Below are positions 1 to 6,336 of a stretch of 14,162 nucleotides of DNA, piece after piece; the first letter of the stretch is position 1; each line of letters begins with the position of its first letter. The DNA is from a bacterium (GTDB taxonomy: Bacteria > Bacillota > Clostridia > Lachnospirales > Lachnospiraceae). The notes beneath the pieces were generated by a model. That model had not been told where the DNA came from, did not search any database, and was given only the letters and a program-made list of their open reading frames with translations. The stretch lies in contig SFRL01000061.1 in assembly GCA_004562765.1 (NCBI GenBank), positions 1 to 14,162 of the forward strand. Direction: 5' to 3'. The translations under genes were made by a program, and so were the position numbers.

Positions 1-90
1 ATCAGAAATATCAATTAATTTTTCTATTTCCAATGGTAATTTCAGCTGACGAGTAGTATAATTACCATTGGTATCTTTGATTAGTCGCAT
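1..90 (-). CDS. N-terminus of an unidentified protein, cut by the window edge (possibly a transposase)
   Basis: An ATG at 90-88 opens 30 codons that run off the left edge without a stop. The peptide starts MRLIKDTNGNYTTRQLKLPL and continues with E-I-E-K-L-I-D-I-S-D. The QLKLPLEIEKLI-like stretch recalls the N-terminus of IS1182-type transposases, but this is memory of a family style and not a proven match. There is no Shine-Dalgarno before the ATG. A TATAAT lies only 5 nt upstream, too close for an ordinary promoter plus leader. An in-frame TAA just upstream rules out a longer start. The gene sits beyond the bidirectional terminator at 104-140, so it is a separate unit from the Spo0A-like gene. 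With so little sequence, both reality and function are uncertain. Confidence 0.35.
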   Translation of the reverse strand, partial: MRLIKDTNGNYTTRQLKLPLEIEKLIDISD

Positions 91-103
91 AATTAATTAT
101 ACC

Positions 104-140
104 AAAAAATCGCTGAAGTCTCACGACCTCAGCGATTTTT
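104..140. terminator. Bidirectional Rho-independent terminator
   Basis: AAAAATCGCTGA and TCAGCGATTTTT form a perfect 12-bp inverted repeat. Inside it, after one A/C mismatch, GTC and GAC pair around a TCAC loop. The hairpin is flanked by an A-run on the left and a T-run on the right, so it can terminate in both directions. On the minus strand it lies 40 nt past the stop of the Spo0A-like gene and is its natural terminator. Confidence 0.9.
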
Positions 141-179
141 CTTTAGGGGAGTTTTTTTACAGCCCCTTCTTTTTTCTGT

Positions 180-686
180 CTAGTCGCGGAAATTTCCGGC
201 CATATTGATCAAAAATTCTGCGTTGGTCGGTCTTCCGTTTAAATTGTCACATGGATAAGGATACATTTCCTGCAGTGTGCGCAGATTACTGCGTTTCCAA
301 ACCGATTCGATCGCGTTGCGGATGGTACGTTCCACGTTGCAGACGGTACTGCCCCGGCGCTCCGCCACCTTCGGGTAAATATCACTGGTCACACGGATCG
401 GCTGTCCGTGCTCCACCTGCGTGATCAGCAAGATTGCTTCCACAATATTATAAAAGCCGCTCTGTCCCTGGCGAAAGCCCATCCGCACAAGTTCGCGCTC
501 GATGCATGCGCGTTTTGCTTTTCCCAGAGTCTCGAAAAAGTCATGTTTTGAATCGGTCGACGTTGTCCGGCAACCGTCACAGGCGTTATCCATCTTCGGA
601 TTCCAAACTACGACCGCCATGCCCTGATCCTGCAAATACTCCAGAAGCTGTTCTCCTTTTCCCGTCTCAAATACTTGTCCATTCAT
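180..686 (-). CDS. Stand-alone Spo0A C-terminal-domain DNA-binding protein
   Basis: The 168-residue product is probably a cytoplasmic DNA-binding regulator. Residues about 62-168 resemble the C-terminal DNA-binding domain of Spo0A: GFYNIVEAILL, then a YPKVAERRGST-VERTIRNAIE stretch matching the Spo0A recognition-helix region, then NGRPTNAEFL, which corresponds to GKPTNSEF near the end of Spo0A. The usual Spo0A receiver domain is absent. Instead there is a short N-terminal part of about 60 residues with a CDGC motif (residues 36-39) that could bind metal or be redox-active. The ATG is preceded by AAGGAG at 8 nt spacing. The gene lies alone between a LytTR response regulator (163 bp upstream) and a terminator. 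Such truncated Spo0A-like proteins are, from general knowledge, found in Lachnospiraceae. The target genes are unknown, and it should not be called Spo0A itself. Confidence 0.85.
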   Translation of the reverse strand: MNGQVFETGKGEQLLEYLQDQGMAVVVWNPKMDNACDGCRTTSTDSKHDFFETLGKAKRACIERELVRMGFRQGQSGFYNIVEAILLITQVEHGQPIRVTSDIYPKVAERRGSTVCNVERTIRNAIESVWKRSNLRTLQEMYPYPCDNLNGRPTNAEFLINMAGNFRD

Positions 687-738
687 AAAACCTACTCCTT
701 TTCAAGATATCACTCATAGCTGCAGCTGTTATGGTGTA

Positions 739-762
739 AGTTGAATCATTATTTTTTCAACT
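739..762. promoter_or_regulatory. Small inverted repeat upstream of the Spo0A-like gene
   Basis: AGTTGAA and TTCAACT form a perfect 7-bp inverted repeat with a 10-nt AT-rich spacer, 53 nt upstream of the Spo0A-like start codon. It could be an operator or a weak hairpin in the leader. No convincing -35/-10 pair was found in this AT-rich 163-bp gap. A TATGAT at 786-781 on the minus strand is the best -10-like hexamer. Confidence 0.3.
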
Positions 763-849
763 CTTGTCCAGTCGTAGGTTATCATATTTAAGAAAAAATG
801 TGAATAGTTGTTCCAAAATTACAAAAAACCAGTCAATTTTTGCAAAATT

Positions 850-1569
850 TTAACAAAAATACGACAAATATCGTTCTTTTACACTGGTGTTAAAATTGCG
901 GCTGATGGGGATATTTCTTCCGTCCTGCATGACCATATGATCCTTCCGATAAGAATCTACCGCATCCAGGTTTACGACAAATGACACGTGTGTCTGAACG
1001 AACCGGTCATCCTCCAAAAGCGGCCTGAGCTTGTTTGCAAAGGCTTCACGCAGCGTTACACTCTCGTATACTTTACCGGTATTCATTGTAATGTGCAGAA
1101 CCTGATTTTTCCTCTCCACATACATGATCGTGGAAAAACGCAGCCTCTGCTTTCCCTCGGTCGTATTTATCATAAAATATTTCGGTGCATCTTCCTGCAG
1201 ACGTCCCACCGCGTAATCCAACGTCTCAAAAAACGGCTTCGGTCTGACCGGTTTTACAAAATAGCGCAAGGCAAATACGTTGAACGCATTCAGTGTATCC
1301 TTTTGGGACGATGTGATGAAGATGATCGGATTGTGATGATAACGCAGACGGATCTCTTTCGCAAGATCGATCCCGTTTCCGTCCGGAAAAATGATATCTA
1401 ACAGGTACACGTCCGATTCCAGCCGGTCGAGATCTCTCGCCATTGCCACCGGCGAATCATATTCCAGAATCTCCAAATCTGATATTTCACGCTGTCTTTT
1501 ATATTCCAGAAGAAGTTCCCGCAAGACCTCTCTTCCAATCGAATTATCATCACATATACTGACTATCAT
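850..1569 (-). CDS. LytTR-family response regulator (AgrA/LytR type), orphan
   Basis: A 239-residue two-component response regulator, predicted cytoplasmic. Residues 1-120 are a receiver domain: acidic pocket D7-D8 in SICDDN, phospho-acceptor D58 in VYLLDIIFPDGNG, T86 in FITSSQ and K106 in YFVKPV. Residues about 130-239 are a LytTR DNA-binding domain, with IMYVERKNQVLHI and FVQTHVSFVVNLDAV as typical stretches. The family usually binds direct repeats upstream of peptide, quorum or cell-surface genes. No histidine kinase gene is adjacent, so its partner must be elsewhere. The gene follows the EEP-fold gene by 82 bp and seems to have its own promoter there. GAAGGA lies about 14 nt before the ATG, so the ribosome binding site is not ideal. 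The full-length domains argue against a wrong start. Target genes cannot be read from the sequence. Confidence 0.92.
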   Translation of the reverse strand: MIVSICDDNSIGREVLRELLLEYKRQREISDLEILEYDSPVAMARDLDRLESDVYLLDIIFPDGNGIDLAKEIRLRYHHNPIIFITSSQKDTLNAFNVFALRYFVKPVRPKPFFETLDYAVGRLQEDAPKYFMINTTEGKQRLRFSTIMYVERKNQVLHITMNTGKVYESVTLREAFANKLRPLLEDDRFVQTHVSFVVNLDAVDSYRKDHMVMQDGRNIPISRNFNTSVKERYLSYFC

Positions 1570-1609
1570 TGCCTTTTTACGATCCTTCTCTTTGATTTAA
1601 CAACCATAT

Positions 1610-1639
1610 TCTATAAATGGAAGTTTTAAAAATTGTCGA
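1610..1639 (-). promoter_or_regulatory. Possible promoter of the LytTR response regulator gene
   Basis: On the minus strand a TCGACA (-35, 1639-1634) and a TATAGA (-10, 1615-1610) are 18 nt apart. They lie about 40 nt upstream of the start codon in an AT-rich gap. The -35 overlaps one half of a TTGTCGA inverted repeat. The match is moderate, so some transcription may still come from the lon-ysxC operon, since no terminator separates them. Confidence 0.4.
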
Positions 1640-1662
1640 CTCACTTTCCGTTTATTCGACAA
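1633..1662. promoter_or_regulatory. Inverted repeat with Spo0A-box-like half sites
   Basis: TTGTCGA at 1633-1639 and TCGACAA at 1656-1662 form a perfect 7-bp inverted repeat spaced 16 nt apart. The right half, read on the minus strand, contains TGTCGAA, the known core of the Spo0A box. The left half is one base off (TGTCGAC). The left half overlaps the possible -35 of the response regulator gene. The right half overlaps the last codons of the upstream CDS, so part of it is constrained by coding. Confidence 0.3.
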
Positions 1663-2734
1663 CAACCTGCAGTCTGACCGGATTATGATCAGCATTCACG
1701 AATCCCAGATCGATAGTCTCAAACGTTTCGACTTTCAGATTATCCGACAGCAGATATCCATCCAGTATATAGTACTGAAATGTCGGATCATCGGCGAGGT
1801 ACGCGCGATCCAGCGAACGACAGGACGGGACACGCTCGTCCATCAGGCACTGTATCCCTTCAAATTCATCTGTATCGATCAGACCGGGCTGCCACAGATT
1901 TTCCCCCTGCATCGGATAATCCGAAAGATCGACTGTATCAAAGGTCTGATTAAAGTCACCACCCGCGATCACATAGTTGCCCTTTGCTGCCTCCTCCTGT
2001 AAAAGTTCTGACAGCATCCGGGTCTGTGCCTCTTTTCCAGCACCATCATCGTATGCCTCCAGATGGAGGTTGATGATCACCAGCTCCTTATCGCTGTCAG
2101 CGACAGGGATCCGGTTCACCAGAAGACAGCGCTTTAAATTCGCCAGTCTGACAGGATAGGAAAACGGACAGGGAAGCGAAACACGCTCCGCATCCGATGA
2201 CGGATATGCACTGAATGTCACCTGCCCCGACTGCACTCTTCCGATCGGGGGGATCGGATACGGCACAAACAATGTCTTAAAATTGTATGCCAGCCGGTTC
2301 TCATAGGAGAGCCCTGCCCGCTCCAGACCAAGCGCGATCATCGTACGCTCATCCAAATAATAGGAATGTGTGGCATTTTCATCCACCTCCTGAAGCAGCA
2401 TGATATCCGCCGACTCCTCTGCCAGAAATCCCGTGACTGCTTCTATGTTCTCCTGTACACGTTCTTTCGTGGAAGGCTTGACCATTTTCCCGCCGTCCAT
2501 AAAAAAGTCCGCATTATCGCCAAGCCCGCCGAAGCCGATGTTCCATGAAACAATATTGATCGTGTCCCCTGCATGCAGCTGCTTTTGTGCTCTGCCAAAA
2601 GCAGCGACCTTTTCCACATCGGCAGGTTTATATTCCGTCACCGTAAGTACGACCAAAAGAGCCAGCGCTGCAGCCAGTGCAAGCCCTATGATAACCGCCA
2701 AAATGGTACCTGTCATTTTTCCCGTTTTTCTCAT
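1652..2734 (-). CDS. Membrane-anchored endonuclease/exonuclease/phosphatase-fold protein
   Basis: A 360-residue EEP-superfamily enzyme, the fold of DNase I, exonuclease III and sphingomyelinase-type phosphodiesterases. Residues about 9-33 form one hydrophobic helix after MRKTGK, so the catalytic domain is probably held outside the membrane. Active-site motifs appear in order: N65 in SWNIG, E116 in LLQEVD, H224 in INLHLEAYD, D260 and N262 in GGDFNQ, D325 in ILDGYLLS, and D349-H350 in NADHNP. All metal-binding and catalytic positions are thus present. The substrate (nucleic acid, phospholipid or other phosphodiester) cannot be decided. The start overlaps the ysxC stop in an ATGA, and GGAG lies 9 nt upstream within ysxC, so it is translationally coupled as the third gene of the lon unit. 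A link to the function of lon or ysxC is not evident. Confidence 0.87.
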   Translation of the reverse strand: MRKTGKMTGTILAVIIGLALAAALALLVVLTVTEYKPADVEKVAAFGRAQKQLHAGDTINIVSWNIGFGGLGDNADFFMDGGKMVKPSTKERVQENIEAVTGFLAEESADIMLLQEVDENATHSYYLDERTMIALGLERAGLSYENRLAYNFKTLFVPYPIPPIGRVQSGQVTFSAYPSSDAERVSLPCPFSYPVRLANLKRCLLVNRIPVADSDKELVIINLHLEAYDDGAGKEAQTRMLSELLQEEAAKGNYVIAGGDFNQTFDTVDLSDYPMQGENLWQPGLIDTDEFEGIQCLMDERVPSCRSLDRAYLADDPTFQYYILDGYLLSDNLKVETFETIDLGFVNADHNPVRLQVVVE

Positions 2735-3324
2735 GCTTCTGCTCCGATCAGTTCATCCATCAGCGCCCAGATCTCATCTCTTCCCTGCTTTGTCTGCGCA
2801 GAGAACGGGATCACGGTGTCTCCGGGCGCGAGCCCCAGACCGGTTCGCACCTCCTTCAGAGCTTTCTGCACCTGTGATCGCTTTAATTTATCCAGCTTCG
2901 TCGCAATAATAATAGGCCGGTATCCCTGATAAACGATCCAGTCATACATTGTCTTGTCATTCGCACCGGGGGTATGCCGAATATCCACAAGCAGAAAAAC
3001 CGCCTTCAGCTGTTTGCTCTTATGAAGATAATTTTCGATCATTTTTCCCCACTTTGCCCGTTCCGCCTCGGAAACCTTCGCATAGCCATAGCCCGGAAGA
3101 TCTACCAGATACATCGCATCATTGATATTATAAAAATTGATCGTCTGTGTCTTGCCCGGCTGTGAGGACGTGCGGGCCAGAGATTTCCGGTTCATCAGCG
3201 CATTGATCAGCGATGATTTTCCAACATTTGACTTTCCGGCAAACGCGATCTCCGGCAGCTGATTGTCCGGAATCGTACTCGTGATCCCGCAGACAGTCTC
3301 TAAACTCACTTCTTTAATTACCAT
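2731..3324 (-). CDS. ysxC: Ribosome-biogenesis GTP-binding protein YsxC/EngB (YihA)
   Basis: An essential-type small GTPase of the TrmE-Era-EngA-YihA-Septin class. In Bacillus it takes part in late assembly of the 50S subunit. With residues numbered from the GTG at 3327, the motifs are G1 GKSNVGKSS (31-39), the G2 region SSQPGKTQT, G3 DLPGYGYA (76-83), G4 TKLDK (143-147) and G5 SAQTK (176-180). The length is normal for the family. Two adjacent starts exist, GTG at 3327 and ATG at 3324. The AAAGGAGG site within the end of lon is 6 nt from the ATG but only 3 nt from the GTG, so the ATG is chosen (197 residues). The gene overlaps the end of lon by 11 nt and the next gene by 4 nt. The lon-ysxC pairing is a common arrangement in Firmicutes. 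Confidence 0.97.
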   Translation of the reverse strand: MVIKEVSLETVCGITSTIPDNQLPEIAFAGKSNVGKSSLINALMNRKSLARTSSQPGKTQTINFYNINDAMYLVDLPGYGYAKVSEAERAKWGKMIENYLHKSKQLKAVFLLVDIRHTPGANDKTMYDWIVYQGYRPIIIATKLDKLKRSQVQKALKEVRTGLGLAPGDTVIPFSAQTKQGRDEIWALMDELIGAEA

Positions 3325-5650
3325 CACTTGCCTCCTTTGCCAGCACGACCTTTAACACTTCTTTCATATGTTCCACCGGAATAATGGAAAGTCCCTTCGT
3401 GATCTCCGCAGAGATCTCCTCCAGATCCTTTTCGTTCTTCTTCGGAATGCACACGGTCTTCACCCCGGCATTTTTTGCCGCCAGCAGTTTTTCCTTCAGT
3501 CCTCCGATCGGCAGCACACGTCCGCGCAGTGTGATCTCTCCGGTCATCGCCACATCCGCCCGCGCAGGCGTATTCGTCACCGCAGACAGCATCGCAGATG
3601 CCATCGTGATTCCCGCCGACGGACCGTCCTTGGGAACGGCACCCTCCGGAATATGAATGTGGATGTCATGTTCACTGAAAAATTCCTTTTCGATACCGTA
3701 GTCCGCACTCACAGACCGGACAAAGCTGAGTGCTGTCAATGCCGACTCTTTCATCACATCTCCCATCTGCCCGGTCAGCTTCATCTCGCCTATGCCCGGC
3801 ATCAGATTTACTTCTACCTCCAGCGTGACACCGCCGACGCTCGTCCATGCCAGTCCGCGCACGATACCAACTTCATCCGTCTGTCCCGCCTTGTCCTCAC
3901 TATATTTTTCTTTGCCCAGATACTGCTCCAGATTGCCCGCAGTGATCTTGATCTGTTCTTTTTCACCTTCATAAATACGGCGCGCGGCTTTTCGGCAGAT
4001 CTCACCCAGCTTTCGCTCCAGATTACGGACGCCTGCCTCTCTCGTGTAACCGGATATGATCTGCTCCATGGCAGCCCGGCTGACATCAAGCTGTCCTTCC
4101 TTGAGGCCGTTCTTCTTCATCTGCTTGGGCAGCAGATGATCCGTGGCAATATGGTACTTCTCATTCGCCGTATAGCTCGTTACCTCAATGATCTCCATAC
4201 GGTCAAGGAGCGGTCGTGGGATCGTTTCGGTGGAATTCGCCGTACAGATAAACAGCACCTCCGAAAGGTCCACCGGAAGTTCCACATAATGATCACGAAA
4301 CTTCTGGTTCTGCTCGCCGTCCAGTACCTCCAGCAATGCAGAAGAAGTATCTCCCTTATAGTCACTGCTGACTTTGTCTATCTCATCCAATAAGATCAGC
4401 GGATTGCTCACACCTGCCGTGCGCAGCGCAGTCACCAGCCGTCCGGGCATCGCACCGACGTATGTACGCCTGTGTCCCCGGATCTCCGCCTCATCACGCA
4501 CACCGCCCAGACAGATACGCACGTATTTTTTGTTCAGTGCCTCTGCCACAGAGCGCGCGATACTCGTCTTTCCGGTACCGGGAGGTCCCACCAGACAGAT
4601 GATGGGACTGTCACCCTTGCTGGTCAGGTTTCGCACAGCGAGAAATTCCAGCATGCGCTCCTTGACCTTTTCCAGACCAAAATGCTGCTCCTCCAGCACC
4701 TGCTTCGCATGTGCCAGATCCTTATTGTCCTTTGATACCTTTTTCCATGGAAGTTCCAGCAGCGTCTCGATATAGCCGCGCAAAACAGCGCTTTCCGAAG
4801 AATTGGACGGAATGTTTTTAAAACGGTCGATCTCCTTGCTGATCTTTTCCTTGATCTCCGCATCCGCTTTCAGTTTTTTCAGCTCCGCGCGGAAATTGTC
4901 GACATCGCTCTCCGTATTGTCCTCGCCCAGTTCCTGACGGATCACTTTCATCTGCTCACGCAGCAGGTATTCCTTCTGGTTCTTGTCCACTTCCGCCTTT
5001 ACTTTTTCCTGAAATTCGTTCTTGATCGCGATGATCTCCATCTCCTGCAGAAGCATCGCCACCAGCACCTCATAGCGTTCTGTCAGGGTCACAGCCTCCA
5101 GCAGGCGCTGTTTTCCCCGAAAGTCTACCGCAAGATTGTTGGCGATCACGTCCAGCGTTCCGTCCAGATCCGTGCGCTCGCTGATCTGGCGCAGAAATTC
5201 CTTTCCGATCTTGCCGTTCACTGCCGCATAACGTGCAAAGGTCTCCTGCACACCGCGCAGCATGCCCTGCTTCACGATGTCGGTAAGCTCCTCCATCTCT
5301 TCCGGATCAAAGCGGATCGCCTGTACCTTCAAGAATTTTTCTTCATCCAGCAGTTCTCCGAGTTCTGCGCGCTCCTCGCCCTCGACGAGCACGCGGATGA
5401 CTCCGCCCTGCATTTTGATGACCTGCTTGATATGTGCGATCGTTCCGATATTATATAATTCTTCCTGTGTCGGCTCGTCCGTATCAGGATCGCGCTGTGC
5501 CACCAGAAAGATTTTTTCGTCCTCCATCATCGCCTGCTCTACTGCATGGATCGAGCGGGGTCTGCTGATGTCGAAATGGATCATCATGCCCGGCAGGATC
5601 ACCATGCCACGCAGTGCGACAGCGGGGAGTTGTACGATGATGTCTGTCAT
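3314..5650 (-). CDS. lon: ATP-dependent protease La (LonA)
   Basis: A 778-residue LonA protease, a cytoplasmic hexamer that unfolds and degrades misfolded and regulatory proteins. Residues about 5-200 are the substrate-binding LON domain, followed by a charged helical linker. The AAA+ module has Walker A GPPGTGKTS (355-363), Walker B LILLDEID (418-425) and an arginine-containing RPLLDRMEII region. The C-terminal protease domain carries the Ser-Lys dyad: S678 in PKDGPSAG and K721 in GGLKEKLLAA. Length and motif spacing are normal, so the enzyme looks intact. The ATG at 5650 is preceded by GAAAGG about 7-8 nt away. It is the first gene of a coupled lon-ysxC-EEP unit. Its upstream DNA is filled by the long palindromes at 5690-6270, and the clpX terminator lies beyond them, so its promoter must be in that span. 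No CIRCE or CtsR repeat was seen there. Confidence 0.98.
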   Translation of the reverse strand: MTDIIVQLPAVALRGMVILPGMMIHFDISRPRSIHAVEQAMMEDEKIFLVAQRDPDTDEPTQEELYNIGTIAHIKQVIKMQGGVIRVLVEGEERAELGELLDEEKFLKVQAIRFDPEEMEELTDIVKQGMLRGVQETFARYAAVNGKIGKEFLRQISERTDLDGTLDVIANNLAVDFRGKQRLLEAVTLTERYEVLVAMLLQEMEIIAIKNEFQEKVKAEVDKNQKEYLLREQMKVIRQELGEDNTESDVDNFRAELKKLKADAEIKEKISKEIDRFKNIPSNSSESAVLRGYIETLLELPWKKVSKDNKDLAHAKQVLEEQHFGLEKVKERMLEFLAVRNLTSKGDSPIICLVGPPGTGKTSIARSVAEALNKKYVRICLGGVRDEAEIRGHRRTYVGAMPGRLVTALRTAGVSNPLILLDEIDKVSSDYKGDTSSALLEVLDGEQNQKFRDHYVELPVDLSEVLFICTANSTETIPRPLLDRMEIIEVTSYTANEKYHIATDHLLPKQMKKNGLKEGQLDVSRAAMEQIISGYTREAGVRNLERKLGEICRKAARRIYEGEKEQIKITAGNLEQYLGKEKYSEDKAGQTDEVGIVRGLAWTSVGGVTLEVEVNLMPGIGEMKLTGQMGDVMKESALTALSFVRSVSADYGIEKEFFSEHDIHIHIPEGAVPKDGPSAGITMASAMLSAVTNTPARADVAMTGEITLRGRVLPIGGLKEKLLAAKNAGVKTVCIPKKNEKDLEEISAEITKGLSIIPVEHMKEVLKVVLAKEASDGN

Positions 5651-5689
5651 TTTGTTGCCTTTCTATACAATATTTCAAAATTTACTTTT

Positions 5690-5990
5690 CTGCCAGTCGA
5701 TTGTGCATTCCTTCCTCTACGTGACAGTTCCGACAGTCGCTTGTGCGCTCTTTCTCTGTGCGACAGTATTTTCCAGTCTGTTATGCTTAACGGGTAAATC
5801 ACGCGAGGTGGCACAGAGCAAAAGTAAAACCAGCTTTTCTCTGCTGCCTGATGACAGATTCCGACACGTTATCTCCGCGCGTACCCGTCGCATAAACGAC
5901 CAGAAAATACTGTCGCACAGAATGCGATCGCACAAACGACCTGTCGAAGCCTGTCCACGTAGAACACGGCTGCACAACCGACTTGCCAAA
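5690..5990. repeat. Palindromic element A, about 300 bp, upstream of lon
   Basis: The segment is an imperfect palindrome centred near 5838. Its best-paired part is a perfect 19-bp inverted repeat, TCTGTGCGACAGTATTTTC at 5755-5773 and its complement at 5903-5921. Outside it the arms still match in order: GTGC-AAGCGAC/GTCG-TTTGTGC blocks, CTACGTG with its mate CACGTAG (5957 region), and CAGTCGATTGTGC (5694) with GCACAACCGACTTG. Inside, TTATGC-ACGGGTA (5780 region) matches TACCCGT-GCATAA (5883-5894). The tip is a hairpin of CAGAGCAAAAG (5814-5824) and CTTTTCTCTG (5834-5843). Short open frames in both orientations here follow the repeat and have no ribosome binding sites, so I see no protein gene. 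It may be a MITE-like dispersed repeat or a very long RNA hairpin. Confidence 0.75.
5694..5786. repeat. Degenerate 40-nt direct repeats inside element A
   Basis: CAGTCGATTGTGC (5694), CAGTCGCTTGTGC (5734) and CAGTCTGTTATGC (5774) begin at exact 40-nt intervals. The first two units also share a pyrimidine-rich middle and a GACAGT near their ends. The same series appears in reverse complement in the right arm of element A, as GCACAAACGACCTG and GCATAAACGACCAG. Confidence 0.6.
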
Positions 5991-6019
5991 TACACTATTT
6001 TCGTAAATGCACCATCGAT

Positions 6020-6270
6020 CTTGGGCGGCGGATTCACGATGTAAATTGCCTGCCTACGGACTGAACGTCGGATTTTGCGCTTTTGCCCGAGGTGCGCGAT
6101 GCGAAAAAACAATGTATTGCATGTAACAACTGAAAGCGACTGCTATGTGTGCGAAGGACACATCGAGCAGTCGGTGAAGGGACAGCAAGACGCCCGAGGG
6201 CAATGAAGCAAAAACGACGTTGCAGTCTATGGGCAGGCATGTATGATACCTGTAAGATCCGCCGCACAAG
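6020..6270. repeat. Palindromic element B, 251 bp, between clpX terminator and element A
   Basis: This is a second, different imperfect palindrome. Blocks in the left arm recur as complements in the right arm in mirrored order: CTTGGGCGGCGGAT (6020-6033) with ATCCGCCGCACAAG (6257-6270, one mismatch), TGCCTGCC (6047-6054) with GGCAGGCA (6232-6239), and GACTGAACGTCG (6059-6070) with CGACGTTGCAGTC (6215-6227). TTTTGC and TGCCC also have counterparts in the other arm. The tip is a strong hairpin: CGACTGCTATGTGT (6137-6150) pairs with ACACAT-CG-AGCAGTCG (6158-6173) around a 7-nt loop. Minus-strand open frames of 71-77 codons across it look like by-products of the repeat. It shares no obvious sequence with element A. 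Confidence 0.7.
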
Positions 6271-6286
6271 CCTTAGGGCTCCCTTG

Positions 6287-6325
6287 ATAAAAAAGCCGCC
6301 TGTAAGGCATCCCTACAGGCGGGCT
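6287..6325 (-). terminator. Rho-independent terminator of the tig-clpP-clpX operon
   Basis: On the minus strand AGCCCGCCTGTA and TACAGGCGGCT pair around an 8-nt loop with one bulged base, followed at once by TTTTTTATC. The hairpin starts 12 nt after the clpX stop codon. It separates clpX from lon, which is therefore transcribed from its own promoter. Confidence 0.92.
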
Positions 6326-6336
6326 TCACGCATTTG

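Noticed and set aside
88..124. Promoter for the left-edge gene using TATAAT at 101-96
   Set aside because: The hexamer is only 5 nt from the ATG and has no -35 at the right distance. It probably reflects AT-rich sequence after the terminator.
3368..4393. 341-codon plus-strand frame inside lon
   Set aside because: It is antisense to the conserved AAA+ and protease domains of Lon, and its His/Arg-rich composition is typical of a shadow frame.
5694..5945. CRISPR-like array
   Set aside because: The repeats are degenerate, lie back to back without unique spacers of constant length, and occur in inverted orientation. No cas genes are present.
5717..6112. Open frames of 60-260 codons on both strands over the palindromes
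   Set aside because: They follow the inverted repeats in both directions, lack ribosome binding sites and show no family motifs. The largest plus-strand frame also runs antisense into lon.
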